The translations under genes and the position numbers were made by a program. The notes under the pieces were generated by a model. It worked only from the letters and a program-made list of their open reading frames with translations, did not search any database and was not told the DNA's origin. This document shows, in pieces, positions 46,301 to 57,307 of a stretch of 64,000 bases of DNA (its first letter is position 1; every line of letters begins with the position of its first letter). Where the stretch lies: positions 62,001-126,000 of the forward strand of contig JAKOGH010000851.1 in NCBI GenBank assembly GCA_024811115.1, written 5' to 3'. Source of the DNA: Terana coerulea. Taxonomy: Eukaryota; Basidiomycota; Agaricomycetes; Polyporales; Phanerochaetaceae.

Positions 46301-48325
46301 CGACTATCGCATCAAACACCCAAGGTTGAGCCAGCTCCTCCTTGGTCAACCTGCGTATGTCTTCGGCCTGCGGGCAATCGGAAAATAGAGGTCGCACCGC
46401 GTCGGCAAGGGTGCCATACTCTACTGTCAAGAGGCCAGGGTTGGCTGAGAAGAGACCCAGGGGGAGGAGCTTCGCGGGGTTCCACTCCCAATAGTCGGCT
46501 TGCGATTCCGACCTATCAGATACGGTCGAAGACGCTTTCGTAGCCGACGCGTTAACGAACTGGGAGAGTGTGTCCAACGCCATCTTGCACGGCTGGCCAG
46601 CCTTCCTGGACATCTCTCTCAGGATAACCAAGGCCTGTTCTAACGCTTCTTCTGCGCTCTGACCTTGAGGTACAGAGCCTAGCAACGCCCCGATGGTCGA
46701 GACACCGGCACCCATGTCTAGCACAGAGCAAACGGACTTCCACGATATCTGCAAGCGGTGCTGGTGGTAAGCCATCTCTTCGTCGGTGTACTCCTGCTCT
46801 TTATCCGGTTCCTGCGAGTCTTCGTCCGCGTCCGCAGACGGCACGAGTTTGACGCACGGTGGCTGGAAGTACGCCCAGGTCATGCATCGCCACACCAAGC
46901 ACACCAGTGCGCGCACGGAGCTCTTCGGATGCTGCATCGCGCGGCCGAACAGCGGTGTGATGCACTTCGTCATCCGGTCGTCGAGGAACACCTGCGAGCC
47001 AAGCATCGCGACGAAGCTTGCGAGCACGAGCAACGCCCAGACGGGGCCTTGGGCGACGTGTTTGGGCTCAGTCGCGCCGAGAGTCGTCCTCAGCGTGCGG
47101 ATGATGAGAGGATCTTTGGTAGGGCTTGATGGCTTCTTGCTTGGGGTACCGAGGGGTGCCTTGGTGAGGTAGTACGCGACATCCGATGCGACTCGAGTGT
47201 GTACAGCAGAGAGAGGCTGTGTCGCAAGGCTGAATGCGAAACCGCCTAGTGCGTGGCAGGCTTGCAGACGAAGAGCCAGTGTAGGCGCCAAAAGCTGGGC
47301 AAAGATCGAAGGGAGGATGTCGGCGAAGGCAGGAACGAAGACTGAGGGGTAGTGGATTGAAAGGTCATGAATAGCCTTGAGGCCATCGTTTGCTGAGCCT
47401 TTCTTGCCTTCCTTGCCGAGCTCGCCCTCGATGCCACGTCGCAGGGCGTATGCAATACGATCTCGCGCGGGAACCAAGACCGCCTCGGGCAGCCGCTGCG
47501 CCTGAATGAGATAGATCGCCAGGGCGCAGGTTTTCCTGCCATTCGGCGTTGGAAGGTGTTGCGCTAATGGTATCGCCAGTACGTTCGTCAACAGGTCCCC
47601 AAGGTGCGACTCTATTGTATTGTCAGCATATAGCCCAATTTTAACGCATATAACCTACCTTCGAAGACATTGTAGACTGGAGGTGATGTGAAAATCACAC
47701 CTAGTAGTCTGAGTACTGAGTGCGATGTCGTGCAAAGGTCTCGTGCAAACTTGGCTTGCTCGGCTGTCATCCCACGTTTCCTCGGGCTCTTTTCTGGCGA
47801 TGGAAGAGCCCTCACATCTTCCTCATCCTCCTCCTCTACTACAGGCTCCTCCAACGCCTTTCCAAGATCGCGACACATGGCCTTAACTAGCGCGTCCCGG
47901 TTCTTCCGAATTGGCTGGAACAGGGGCCACGACGCGTCGGCGTCGGTGTCATCAGCTATACATGTTCTCAGCCGTACCGCCAGCACGTTGTACGAAGCGA
48001 TGAGGTCCTTCATCGCAGCGCCAGCAGCGAGAATACGCGTGACCGGATTTTGGAGGTAGTAGAGGTTCGAGAGCGGGTCTGCGGGCTCGGGCGTTGTCTC
48101 CCGCTCATTCTCTTCGAAACACGGTAGAATCTCGTACGTCTTCTTCTTCAATATCGACTTCGTTGGCGTCGACGTTGAGTTGAACGCGGTGAGACGAGTC
48201 GTGGGCAGTTCTGGAGTGAGGGTGCGATATTCGTGTTCTTCCGCCCATACTACTCGAGAGGGCCCTGGCCGCCTATTTTCTTTCTCCTCGCGATGGGACG
48301 TGCTGGGCGGAGTAAGGAGACTCAT
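43354..48325 (-). CDS. RIF1: Rif1-like telomere length/replication timing regulator
   Basis: Large multi-exon gene of roughly 1,500 residues, with long open exons (48325-47612, 47591-46233, 46081-45512, 45444-44947, 44933-43668 and 43656-43354, each trimmed by splicing). The N-terminus contains SRVVWAEEHEY and SILKKK, matching RVxF- and SILK-type PP1-docking motifs, ahead of the Rif1_N region (TPEPADPLSNLYYLQNPVTR) and a long HEAT-like helical part. The C-terminal third is Ser/Pro-rich and basic (KRARKELPPF, PLRRLREMQAM) and ends AVLGTSRI. Rif1 recruits PP1 to oppose DDK and to control origin firing, telomere length and break repair in the nucleus. PP1 motifs at the N-terminus fit fungal Rif1; animals carry them C-terminally. 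The frames are clean through 5 kb. Confidence 0.85.
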
Positions 48326-49785
48326 ACTAGCAGCAGGTTTGGGGGCGGGGCCTCAGAGAGTGATGGAGGGAGAGGGCCAAGGATCCCGTAGCGACTGGTT
48401 AAGGCGCCAATGCAAATAACGCGGTGACAGAGGCAAACACAGACACACTAATCAACGCGACGCGTCGCGTTTGTTACAAAGCTTTTGTATGCCCATCAGA
48501 GTCTGCTGATAGACTGGTAAGAAACAACCGTGTTACATTTGTCAGCAAGTTACTTACTAGTCTTTACAGCCAAACAGCGGAGTTTCATTCAATACAACTT
48601 CGGCGCTACGTTCTGTCTTTGCTTCATGATCAGACCATATCGACAGGTGAGCAGCCTCTTACTCCTTTTCTCGTCTCTAATACAGATAGCTCAGTCAATG
48701 CTTGTTACAGGAGCACTGTTACTGGAGTTGGATATTCTAAGACTCGAGAAAGCCCGTATTCTCCATGCATCTTGCATACATGAAGCCACCTAGTACACCC
48801 CGACCAGTCACCGTTACATCATTTCGGTTTTTACCACTCTCCTTTCGAATGACCATAAAGAAGCTTTTTTGAGCCGAGGCGCTGCACAATTTCTATTTCA
48901 AGACATACCTGCCGGACCTATCGAGCTGCTACACGTATGTCCTCAATTGGACGTTGCAGAAGAGCTTCGAATTTGCAAGTTGAGTGGTGCATGGTCTGTA
49001 CAAACTGCTCAAGACACTATGCCTGCTTTCACATTAAACTATGATTTAATCTCGTATCAGCAGATGAAGCCCGTCCTTCGGGACTATTTCTCACGAAGTC
49101 GCGCAGTCGCAGCCATTTGGAGTCGTCATCGTCTCTTCAAGCCACGCCACAAGCAAAGATCAGATGTGGGCTCTGCAGCGGTTGCCCGTGTGCTCCCTTA
49201 AGGCTAAGCTTTGAGCGGTGGCGGCAGGATGTCACGGCTCCTGGTCACATTGTTCTCCCTACCATACTTGACGCACAGAATGTCGCGAAATACCGCAAGA
49301 TGGTGCATTCATATCACAGATGAAGCTGAGACACAAGGTCCCGAGACCACTGCTTTGGTATCTCAACCTTAATGGCACCACGGCGTACTGAAAGTGTTCA
49401 AAATACTGGGCCAGTGCCTCAAATCCTATGACAAAGACACCCTCGTTAGGTCTGAAAGCTCGCTTTTTACATGTTATTCATATGCATTGGAAGAATCATG
49501 ACATGTTGCCGGTGAGCAACTGCTTGGGATGGTCTTACATGTGTCTTCCCCGGCTGATGCGGCCAGGCCAGTCTTGATGCCAAAACCACCAAGTCAACGC
49601 ACTTCCCTTGTACAAAGTCTTTTCTCGCTGTGCTTAACATTGATCATACGCTCATGTACATGCCAAAAGTTCCCAACAAGGGCTTTTATGTCTGCCTTCC
49701 AGAGGTATATATACTGGCCAGTCGAAACAGGTGACTCTCCAGTCCTCACAGCTCATCCGGCTCTACGACATCTGCTACTTACAAC
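48326..49785. other. intergenic, nothing recognised
   Basis: About 1.4 kb. The ORF at 48869-49201 has no family resemblance. The last 150 bp are the promoter of the next gene. Confidence 0.4.
49706..49713 (+). promoter_or_regulatory. TATA box of Kre9-like gene, conserved in its paralogue
   Basis: TATATATA 80 bp before the ATG at 49786. The block CAAGGGCTTTTATG lies about 30 bp upstream. The same arrangement precedes 52378. Confidence 0.6.
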
Positions 49786-50318
49786 ATGTTCTCCAAGGCT
49801 ACTTTCTTCGTCACCGTTTTTGCTGCCTGCATCGGCGCGTCCGCTGCCCCCAATGCCATCTGGGACTCCCAAGATCACCGCACCTGCCAAGGGTGATGTC
49901 TGGACCACCGGTGGAACTTTCAAGGTAACCTGGTGCGTATCTGCCTGCTGCGTTATGTTGCGACTCAACTAACTTGACGCGAATATAGGGACACCTCTGA
50001 CGCCCCTGCTTCCATCAGTGAGGCATCGAAGGTTGTACTTTCCCACAACAAAGTTTTGGACGTTGGTAAGTGGCGCGTGTTTTCACTCAACGTTACACGT
50101 ATTGAATAACGTGGCCCACTTCCAGACCACCCCTTGGCGTCCGGCTTCAACCTTCGCTCTGGCTCTGTGGCCGTCACAATTCCCACGAGCACTGAACCTA
50201 GTGTTTACGAAATCATCCGTAAGTCATGTTGGATCTCTCAGTAGTGTGGATCATACTCAGAGCCCCGCCAGTCTTCGGCAACTCCGGCAATGCCAGCCCG
50301 GACTTCACTATCATTTAA
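49786..50318 (+). CDS. Kre9/Knh1-like small secreted protein (one-base indel)
   Basis: Starts MFSKATFFVTVFAACIGASA, a signal peptide, then APNAIWD. The downstream frame reads PKITAPAKGDVWTTGGTF and KVTW, one base out of phase at the CCC near 49868. After introns: DTSDAPASISEASKVVLSHN, DHPLASGFNLRSGSVAVTIP and FGNSGNASPDFTII, stop 50316-50318. It is the near twin of 52378-52923 (same leader, same intron positions). One extra base at 49868 would break the mature protein; assembly error or recent pseudogene. Family role as in the other members. Confidence 0.7.
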
Positions 50319-50784
50319 AGCCCTCGCCTGCAATTTCTGGCAGTCCTGGGCCTGAAGTGCCTAAATTGCTTTTAGGAAGCCTTTGGGCTCAGCCAGTACT
50401 CGATGAATGTAAATGTCGTTCGCGGCGCTGCACAGTATACATGACCTGCCCGTTCTTGATCGCCTTTTACTTCGCGCCGTCTGCCGCTTCAGTCAAATTT
50501 CCATCACACTCTTCTCAGTGAGAGCAATTGTTGCTGAGGAGCTCAGCCGAATGTCGTGGGATCGCTAAGAGTGTTAAGTTTAGGCATTATTTTCACATTC
50601 TTGCGCTGACTTAGCCTCAGTAGTTGACTGATAAACTGAGGATGTATCCTTATTACTGGTCTCTTTGCGCGATTATTCAAGTCACGTGTATGCCTGTCAA
50701 CAGTTGGTAACAAGGCAATAATAATGGCAGCAACAAACTGGCTCTAGTCTTACTTCTCGAGCTCCTTACTCCTTTTGAGCGCCT

Positions 50785-50792
50785 GTTCGCGG
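50785..50792. repeat. 8-bp target-site duplication, left
   Basis: GTTCGCGG, identical to 51313-51320 on the other side of the element. Confidence 0.85.
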
Positions 50793-51312
50793 TAGTGTTG
50801 CCGTGACCTGACTGGAAAGTCGCAAGTCATCAAAGTCAAGTCACACCGCAGTCAAGTCACGTCAATTCATTGGCTGATGCGTCGGCTTGACTCGGCTTCG
50901 ACCCTTTTGCCGCCGCGAGAGCGTGCAACAAGTGAGACTGCGAACGTCAGCTTTAGGCGCCTACCGGGAGCTGGTGCGCGGATCAGCATTATTAGCGCTG
51001 TACGTTGATAGAGAAGCCGGTGCCATCTCCGACGTTTGCAGTCGAATTTCACGTCCCTGCAGCCATACTATGTAGGTAGAGATACTAGGATACGCCATGA
51101 ATAACCCATAGAGCATGCACCCACCCCGAAAATACAGGTATATGGCTCAGAGGCTGTGGAACTCACTCTGAAGTCTGTCGGGGACTGACTGAAGTCGACT
51201 GAAGTTGCAGTCAAGTTGATCGGGAGCAACTTGACTTGACTTGACTGTCCCAAAAGGATCAGTCATCAAAAGTCAAGTCACAGTCAATTCAATTCAAGTC
51301 ACGGCAACACTA
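50793..51312. mobile_element. hAT-type MITE, 520 bp
   Basis: The element begins TAGTGTTGCCGTGAC and ends GTCACGGCAACACTA, so it has terminal inverted repeats. The longer, imperfect inverted arms are rich in GTCAAGT/ACTTGAC (for example 50828-50870 and 51225-51300). It is flanked by a perfect 8-bp direct repeat GTTCGCGG (50785-50792 and 51313-51320), the target-site length of hAT elements. No transposase-like ORF is present, so it is non-autonomous. Confidence 0.85.
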
Positions 51313-51320
51313 GTTCGCGG
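51313..51320. repeat. 8-bp target-site duplication, right
   Basis: GTTCGCGG, identical to 50785-50792. Confidence 0.85.
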
Positions 51321-52302
51321 AGTTTCAATCACTCTACCTTGCCTCGGGCCTCGCGCTGCTGGACCTCTTTTTCGAACCGTGTCACCACGTAGGCACCCTC
51401 ATGTTCCTCTACTGGACGGATACTCACGTCTCAGCATTAAATTGCCAGATGTATACAGATTCGAATTGGCTGGGCAAGGGCTGTGGGGCTTTGTAATACT
51501 TCTACGGCTTCCAACATACCCCTATCCGACCATCACGTACAGAACTGCAATCGTCTAATGTTAGTCCACGGCCGCCTCAATAACCTCCATTTTGCTTTTA
51601 TTTTTATTTTACCAATCCACTTCTGGACGACTATCAGCACGCTCCATGGCCCGAGATGCAAGTTGACAAGCGCGACGGACGCGTTTACCATTGCCATTGC
51701 GGGCCCTGGTGTCCAACCCATGACCTCAAGTGGGGACGGGGGCAACCCACCGAACCTGTTGACCGAGGCACTGTGGAGTCACGTAAGTGTCAGCGCTCTT
51801 GCCCAAATCAATCCTTTCAAATATGGATGTCATATCCCTTTAGGTGGTGAATATTGAATACACGGGATGCGACCGAGGCACGCACTTCGATGCTATTAAT
51901 CGCAGCGGCCAGGCCATGCCGCTGCCTGCTGGAAAATATAGCCTTTCTCATCCACCCACAACCACGAAAATGCCGTATTCAGGCATCGCGGTGTATAAAG
52001 CACCGGAGCCCGCTGCAGCACACCTGACAAACGCTTCTCATTAGGGCCGAGAGGTCATCGTGTTTATCCACACGCAATAGAACAGTTGCGGGACGCCGCC
52101 GACGCTTAACTGCGGCGACGGTTTTACATGGGTCTTCCCAGACTGAATCACTGATGCGACTCGGGCTAGTCTTGATGCCTGACCTTCTCGACAACAGACT
52201 TCGCTTACAACATGCTTCTTCTTGCGGTGTTCACCATCTGGCGTATGCTAGCATCCATGCCGATGGTGCCCGACAAGGGCTTTTATGGCCGTGCTCTGAG
52301 GG
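51321..52302. other. gene-poor stretch with unclassified ORF
   Basis: About 1 kb after the MITE. A plus-strand open stretch at 51483-51857 with a possible continuation to about 52044 (NIEYTGCDRGTHFDAIN) has no family that I recognise; a real small gene is possible but not supported. Confidence 0.35.
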
Positions 52303-52310
52303 TATATATA
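52303..52310 (+). promoter_or_regulatory. TATA box of Kre9-like gene
   Basis: TATATATA 75 bp before the ATG at 52378, with a CAAGGGCTTTTATG block upstream as in the paralogue at 49786. The shared promoter shows the whole gene unit was duplicated. Confidence 0.6.
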
Positions 52311-52377
52311 CAGGTCAATCCGTAAGGATTGCTCTCCAATCCGCACAGCTCATCTGCTTAACGACATCTGCTACGAC

Positions 52378-52923
52378 ATGTTCTCCAAGGCTACTCTCTT
52401 CGTCACCGTTCTCGCTGCCTGCATTGGCGCGTCCGCAGCCCCTCAAGACATCTGGGACCCTAAGATTACCTCGCCTACGGCGGGCGAAGTCTGGACCACT
52501 GGAGGCTCCTTCAACGTGACCTGGTGCGGACAACGCATGTCTTCCGCTCTACTCAACCGCTTAACTCAACCTTCTGCAACTTAGGGATACCTCTGATGCC
52601 CCCGCTTCCATCAGTGAGGCTTCTCGCGTTGTCCTCTCCAAGGACAAAGTCTTGGATGCCAGTAAGTGCTGTGCATCTCCGTTCAAGGGCGCTATCAGGC
52701 TAACTGAGCAATGTGATACACCTGTAGACCACCCTTTGGCGTCCGACTTCGACCTTCGTAAGGGTTTCGTGACTGTCACTGTTTCTGCGAGCACTGTGCC
52801 CGGCGTCGACTACCAGATCGTCCGTGAGTAGTCTTGATTTCTTTTACTACGTGAACCACGCTTAGTGTCGCACTAGTCTTCGGCGACTCCGGCAACGTTA
52901 GCCCGGTCTTCACCATCATCTAG
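52378..52923 (+). CDS. Kre9/Knh1-like small secreted protein, intact
   Basis: Starts MFSKATLFVTVLAACIGASA, signal peptide cut near ASA, then APQDIWDPKITSPTAGEVW and TTGGSFNVTW. After an intron: DTSDAPASISEASRVVLSKD, then DHPLASDFDLRKGFVTVTVS, DYQIV and VFGDSGNVSPVFTII to the stop at 52921-52923. Four exons, all joins in frame; about 115 residues, no GPI tail seen. Family domain is Kre9/Knh1 N-terminal, an immunoglobulin-like fold. Yeast Kre9 serves beta-1,6-glucan assembly; the short agaricomycete forms lack the C-terminal half, so only a secreted role is inferred. Its damaged twin is at 49786. Confidence 0.8.
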
Positions 52924-54106
52924 AGTCCTCGCTGGAGGCTTCGGCGATCCGCAAGTGTACAAGACATGATGGATGCTTAGGTCACTGCTAGTACTCGATG
53001 GTTGTAATCTCGTCGCACAGCGCAGTATGTACCATGCTTGATCAGCTTGTTTTTGGCAGTTTTTCGTTTGATGCGCTGTGCAAGCCAAGTCACTTGGACG
53101 ATGCCTTACTTGTGGGTGAAAGCAAATTGTTGGGACCAAATCAAAATGGCCCTGTTCATGTCGTCATTGAGAGTTCGGATATTCAACTTCTACTCCCGAT
53201 CTCTTGAGCGGCTACTGTAACAGTATCCAAAAGTGGGAACTGTCTTTCCCTCTATGGACGCTCGGCGTCGCTTGTTCTGCGCTCTCATAAGCACTGATTG
53301 ATGATCTCCCATCACTTCACTTCAATGCAGCCCATCAATGTACTCGAAACGTACTCACCCTCTGACGCACTCTGCATCGCAAACTGCATCGCTTATTCAA
53401 TATGTTTCCTATCGCAGACACCAAAGGAGCGAAGGCTACGCTCATCGAGGTACGCTGAGACGAGCAATCAACGCTGCGAGGTCGCAGACTCTGGTGCCCC
53501 GTACTTATGAAGGCTGGAAGGCCGCTACACTCCACGCAGCTTTTGTAGGATGTAACCCAGCACCGTAATAAACAAGGGGCGGAGAATATCGACTGTAAGC
53601 GGCACTTCGGTAAGCCGCATTTCGTTTCAGAGTGGAGCTCGTTGCTAACACTAAGATGGCTTCTTCGCCGATCCGCGCAGAGGGCCCCTTCTTCCGAAGC
53701 CCGTGAGCCAATAAACAGGGCTCTCTACAACCCTTCGCGCTCGACGCAGTCCTCCGGAACGCTGCAGAACCGCTTACACATCGTTTACGCGACGCATCCC
53801 CCGCTTCTGCGGGGGTGCGATCATCTGCGTGACGACAAGTCGCTTCGACACAACTTCGACACGTTCTAAGGTTGGTTTCACCCTCTGGGCACACTCGTCA
53901 CAGGGCTTCCGAAATGCACAATGCCGCGGCCGCAGGGGGTATAAGAACATAGGGCAACTCGACGCTGGACTCACCATCGCACCCCATTCTCGTCCTTCGC
54001 TCTGCCTGTTCAGCTTCCACCCTCGTCTGTCGTTTATTGCAAAGTCGTACCCACTCGAAGCACCTTCCGTCACCTTTACACGACCACTACCTACCTAATC
54101 GCCACG
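52924..54106. other. intergenic, nothing recognised
   Basis: About 1.2 kb. Overlapping short ORFs in all frames, none family-like. Confidence 0.4.
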
Positions 54107-54893
54107 ATGTTCTCCACCCGCGTTGTTTTCTCCGCGCTCGCGCTCTCCATGTCCGTCGCCGCCGTCCCGACCAACATTCTCTCGTTTAGGGCCACGCCGA
54201 CCGCTGCGCCCGCTAGCGAGCTGCACCCGAACATGTTCGAGGTCTACGACCCGCCCATCACCGCACCCGACGCCGGTGCCGTCTGGACCGTCGGCTCGAC
54301 GCAGATTGTCAAGTGGGACGCCTCGAAGATCGGCGCGGACGGCCAGAACACCACCGCCTACCTGCTGCTTGGGCACAAGGAACCTGGCACCTCGACTGAG
54401 TTCCTCGACATCAGTACGTGTTCATATTCTTAGATACTTGAGTCCATGCTCACTTGGCACTCCAGGGAACCCTCTAGCCAAGGACTTCCCCGTCTCGGCC
54501 GGCCAGGTCAATGTCACCGTCCCGCAGGCCCTCACCGCGGACAACTACATCGTCGTCTGTAAGTACTTGTTTTTGTACATCTCCATGTTACCAGCCGTTG
54601 ACAGTTTCTGAACAGTGGTCGGAAGCGTCAGCGACTCAGGCAACGCTTCGCCGACGTTCACCATCCAGAACCCCAACCAGCCCAGCGTGTCGCAGCCCGC
54701 TTTGCCTAGCTCGACCGAGTCGGCTCTTCCCTCTAGTAGCCTCTTGAGCTCCCCTGCCGGCCGACACCTCTCCGCTCTCCCCACCTCCGTGAGCACCGTC
54801 TCGGCCCCCGCTGACGCCACTTCCGCCGTATCATCCGCACTTTCATCCGCTCCCGCCTCCTCTGCCGTCCCCACTGGCACGTCCGATGTGTAA
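54107..54893 (+). CDS. Kre9/Knh1-like secreted protein with Ser-rich tail
   Basis: Starts MFSTRVVFSALALSMSVAAV, signal peptide, then MFEVYDPPITAPDAGAVW and STQIVKWDASKIG (domain). Two introns (about 54414-54466 and 54560-54615) keep the frame through DFPVSAGQVNVTVPQALTAD and GNASPTFTIQ. A Ser/Thr/Ala/Pro-rich tail (SSTESALPSSSLLSS region) ends TSDV at 54891. About 220 residues, longer than the other members. The tail resembles O-glycosylated stalks of wall proteins, but the usual GPI hydrophobic end is lacking. Intact. Likely a secreted, wall-associated protein; the function is family-level only. Confidence 0.8.
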
Positions 54894-55310
54894 GGTGTTG
54901 AATGTGGCGTTCATTTTATATGAACTTTGGACATTACTCGCTCGTTAGATAGTAATTGCATGCTACCGTCACCAATTCCACGAACCAATTGAACTATGGA
55001 CCTTACTCGTATGCAAAATCAAATGAGCGACATTTGAGAGAACTGTCTGCCCGTTCTTCTGTATGATCAGCTGCGGAAACTACAAGTGCGCCAGCCTGGC
55101 CTTAGCCTTCTTGGCAGCTTCGTGGCGCTGCCAAGATACATTGTCAGCCTGCCGACCAGTCTTGCAGCCATTCAACGGTATACTGGCAACGTGGTTCACA
55201 TTCAACATGCGCATATGTATTGCGAGATTCAAGCGCAGTCCATAATCAAAGAGTCCTAGATCTACAGCCCGCGAGGGTATAGTCGTACATGAATAGTCCG
55301 TATGAGATGC

Positions 55311-55718
55311 TTAGCAGCACATCTCGCAGGGGCAGCCTAGACGGGTTGTCAACGTATTGTAATATATGAGAAGTAAACGAGTACGTACAGACGATGTCTG
55401 CGAAGCACTCGCAACAGTCCTTGCAGCACTCGAAGCACAGGAAGCACTCAACGGCGCCGAGGAAGCAGTCCTATTGGCCGTCGTTAACAAGCCAGTCCAC
55501 CACACTAAGCCGCATGTGTACGCACCCTGCCGGCTCCTCCTCCCCTGAGACGAGCTGCCTTCTGGCACTCTTGCGTGCTGTTGCGCGACGGTGGTGACAT
55601 CGCATCTGAGTCGCAGGTCAGCTTCCCAGGCCCTAGCATTGCTCCCTTTCGTGCACTCACTCATCTGGATAGCTTGCGGCTGGGTCGAGGTGGTCATCGC
55701 GGGTTTGGGAGCCTCCAT
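55311..55718 (-). CDS. cysteine-rich small protein, in-frame TAG
   Basis: Starts MEAPKPAMTTSTQPQAIQMS. The C-terminal exons encode a cysteine-packed tail: CFLCFECCKDCCECFADIVC, then PCEMCC across an intron (about 55331-55386), stop 55311-55313. CC and CxCC pairs of this kind occur in fungal CYSTM/Cys-rich membrane-associated proteins. The frame carrying the tail contains one TAG (GQ, stop, DCF) about 25 residues before it, at about 55470; the exon before it is less certain. Possible readings: a sequencing error, a missed splice site, or a pseudogene. Function unknown. Confidence 0.5.
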   Translation of the reverse strand: MEAPKPAMTTSTQPQAIQMSECTKGSNARAWEADLRLRCDVTTVAQQHARVPEGSSSQGRRSRQGAYTCGLVWWTGLLTTANRTASSAPLSASCASSAARTVASASQTSSVRTRLLLIYYNTLTTRLGCPCEMCC

Positions 55719-56811
55719 GTCGTCTGCGAAGGATGTGTGGTCGTAAAGAACAGTGCGGGGGGAGGGGAGAGTGGGCTGCGGGAATCGAGGCCGCAGCGCT
55801 TTTATTGCACGCTGCCTGCACGCATCGGTGAGATCATATACCACATTTGGATCCGGTGGAGACCCGCAGGCGCGGAGCTATATTTAGAGATATGCCAACT
55901 TGCAGGCACACATTCTGCGCGCTGAGCGTACTGCTCGATAGAGCGTATATTGCATCGACCACGCAGAATTTCTACGTATTTTCCGCAGAACTGGCAAGGT
56001 GTGCGATACACAACAGTTGCAAGGGGCACAATTTGAACCGTCCGCTCAAGGCTTGTTTTTCACAGCGCCTGAAAGAATTGACGCACTGAATTTGCATTCG
56101 CAATGATTGCCTTCATGCGGAACGCCAGCTGCATTCCAGTTCCAACTTCCATCTCAACAGGCGTGCCATGGGAGAAACGTGTGCAAAAACGAGATGAACA
56201 TCTTACCTGATGCTGCATAGACTGTGCCGAGTCGCCGTCTGCGGTGGGTGTGCACAAAGGCTGAGGGGTATGTCGGGTGAGCGTGTATAGCTACAAGACC
56301 CATATATCGTGCAGCGCGCCAAAATACGGCGTGCAATACGCAAGCGTTACCATAACACGGCGGGTCGGCTTGGTTCATAACTCTTCGCATGAGGGAAGAT
56401 ACGTCCCGGAGTCGCACGTCTGCTTCAGACTTCATCCTCTTGACGAAACGGGCTTGGAGGATCGTGAGGAATATGCTCCGCAGTGCCTGTCGTTGTCATT
56501 GAGCCGGATGGCTGGTACGTACGAGATCTAAGGGTGTACGTGAAGCGAGTGTGCGTGCTCCGACAATAAGTAGGGACGTACCTCAAATACCATTATAACG
56601 ACGCCTTCTCACAAGTAGGTTGCTAGGGCCGCTCATGTAATCACCCACTCCGAAACGTTATCACTAGACGTTCGCAGTACCGGAGACTCTAAAGGACTGC
56701 AAGCTGAGCGTACTCTTTAACACCACAGTTGAATGTATGAAAGCTACGCTCCACTGCTGGTATGTGAGCATCTCATAATGTGATGATGTCATACAAACGC
56801 CTGCGTCAGTC
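55719..56811. other. intergenic, nothing recognised
   Basis: About 1.1 kb between the Cys-rich gene and the GFA-like gene (divergent). No convincing ORF or repeat. Confidence 0.45.
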
Positions 56812-56818
56812 TATAAAA
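56812..56818 (+). promoter_or_regulatory. TATA box of GFA-like gene
   Basis: TATAAAA, 56 bp before the ATG at 56868. Confidence 0.5.
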
Positions 56819-56867
56819 CAGTGAATTAGCTCAGTTTCACGTCAAGAGAACTGGCAGCCCTTACAAC

Positions 56868-57307
56868 ATGCCTTCATCAGAGCCGCAGCTGAAAGGATAC
56901 ACTGGAGGCTGTTACTGCAGACGCTTTCGCTACAGGTTCAGATACCCTGCATTTGATGAGGGCCAGCAAGATGTTCTGAACTGCAACTGCAGCTTCTGCT
57001 CACAGAAAGGGGCCCTTTTCATGTATGTCTCGCACTGTTCTTCTGTACACACGCCCTGCGCTGACTATCTGCATTCTGCAGAGCGTTTCCAGAGGCAGAC
57101 TTCGAGATGACGTCGGGAACCCTAGACGAGATGACGCGCTATCAGTTCAACAGGAAGACAGATTCGCATTATTTCTGCCCAACCTGCGGTGTACAGCCGT
57201 TCGTGATGGGCCAGGACAAGAGGACGTCCGTCAATGTGAGGACGACAGACGGGATAGACGTGGAGAAATTGAAGTTGAAATTCTTCGATGGGAGAAACTT
57301 GGCTTAG
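56868..57307 (+). CDS. GFA/CENP-V-like zinc-binding protein
   Basis: Two exons (56868-57022, 57082-57307) give 126 residues, the usual GFA-domain length. The zinc ligands appear in order: GGCYCRRFRY (residues about 13-22), NCNCSFCSQKG and YFCPTCGVQPF. The Mss4-like fold of the glutathione-dependent formaldehyde-activating (GFA) family has the same spacing. Most eukaryotic members are uncharacterised; a role in thiol or aldehyde handling is only family-based. Intron borders are GT-AG and all frames close. TATAAAA lies at 56812-56818. No lesions. Confidence 0.85.

Noticed and set aside
48869..49201. 110-aa ORF as a separate gene
   Set aside because: No family resemblance, no TATA or intron logic; not enough to support a gene.
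54123..54747. Arg/Ser/Pro-rich frames overlapping the fifth Kre9-like gene
   Set aside because: Off-frame reading of the GC-rich Kre9-like exons; the true frame has signal peptide, domain and introns.
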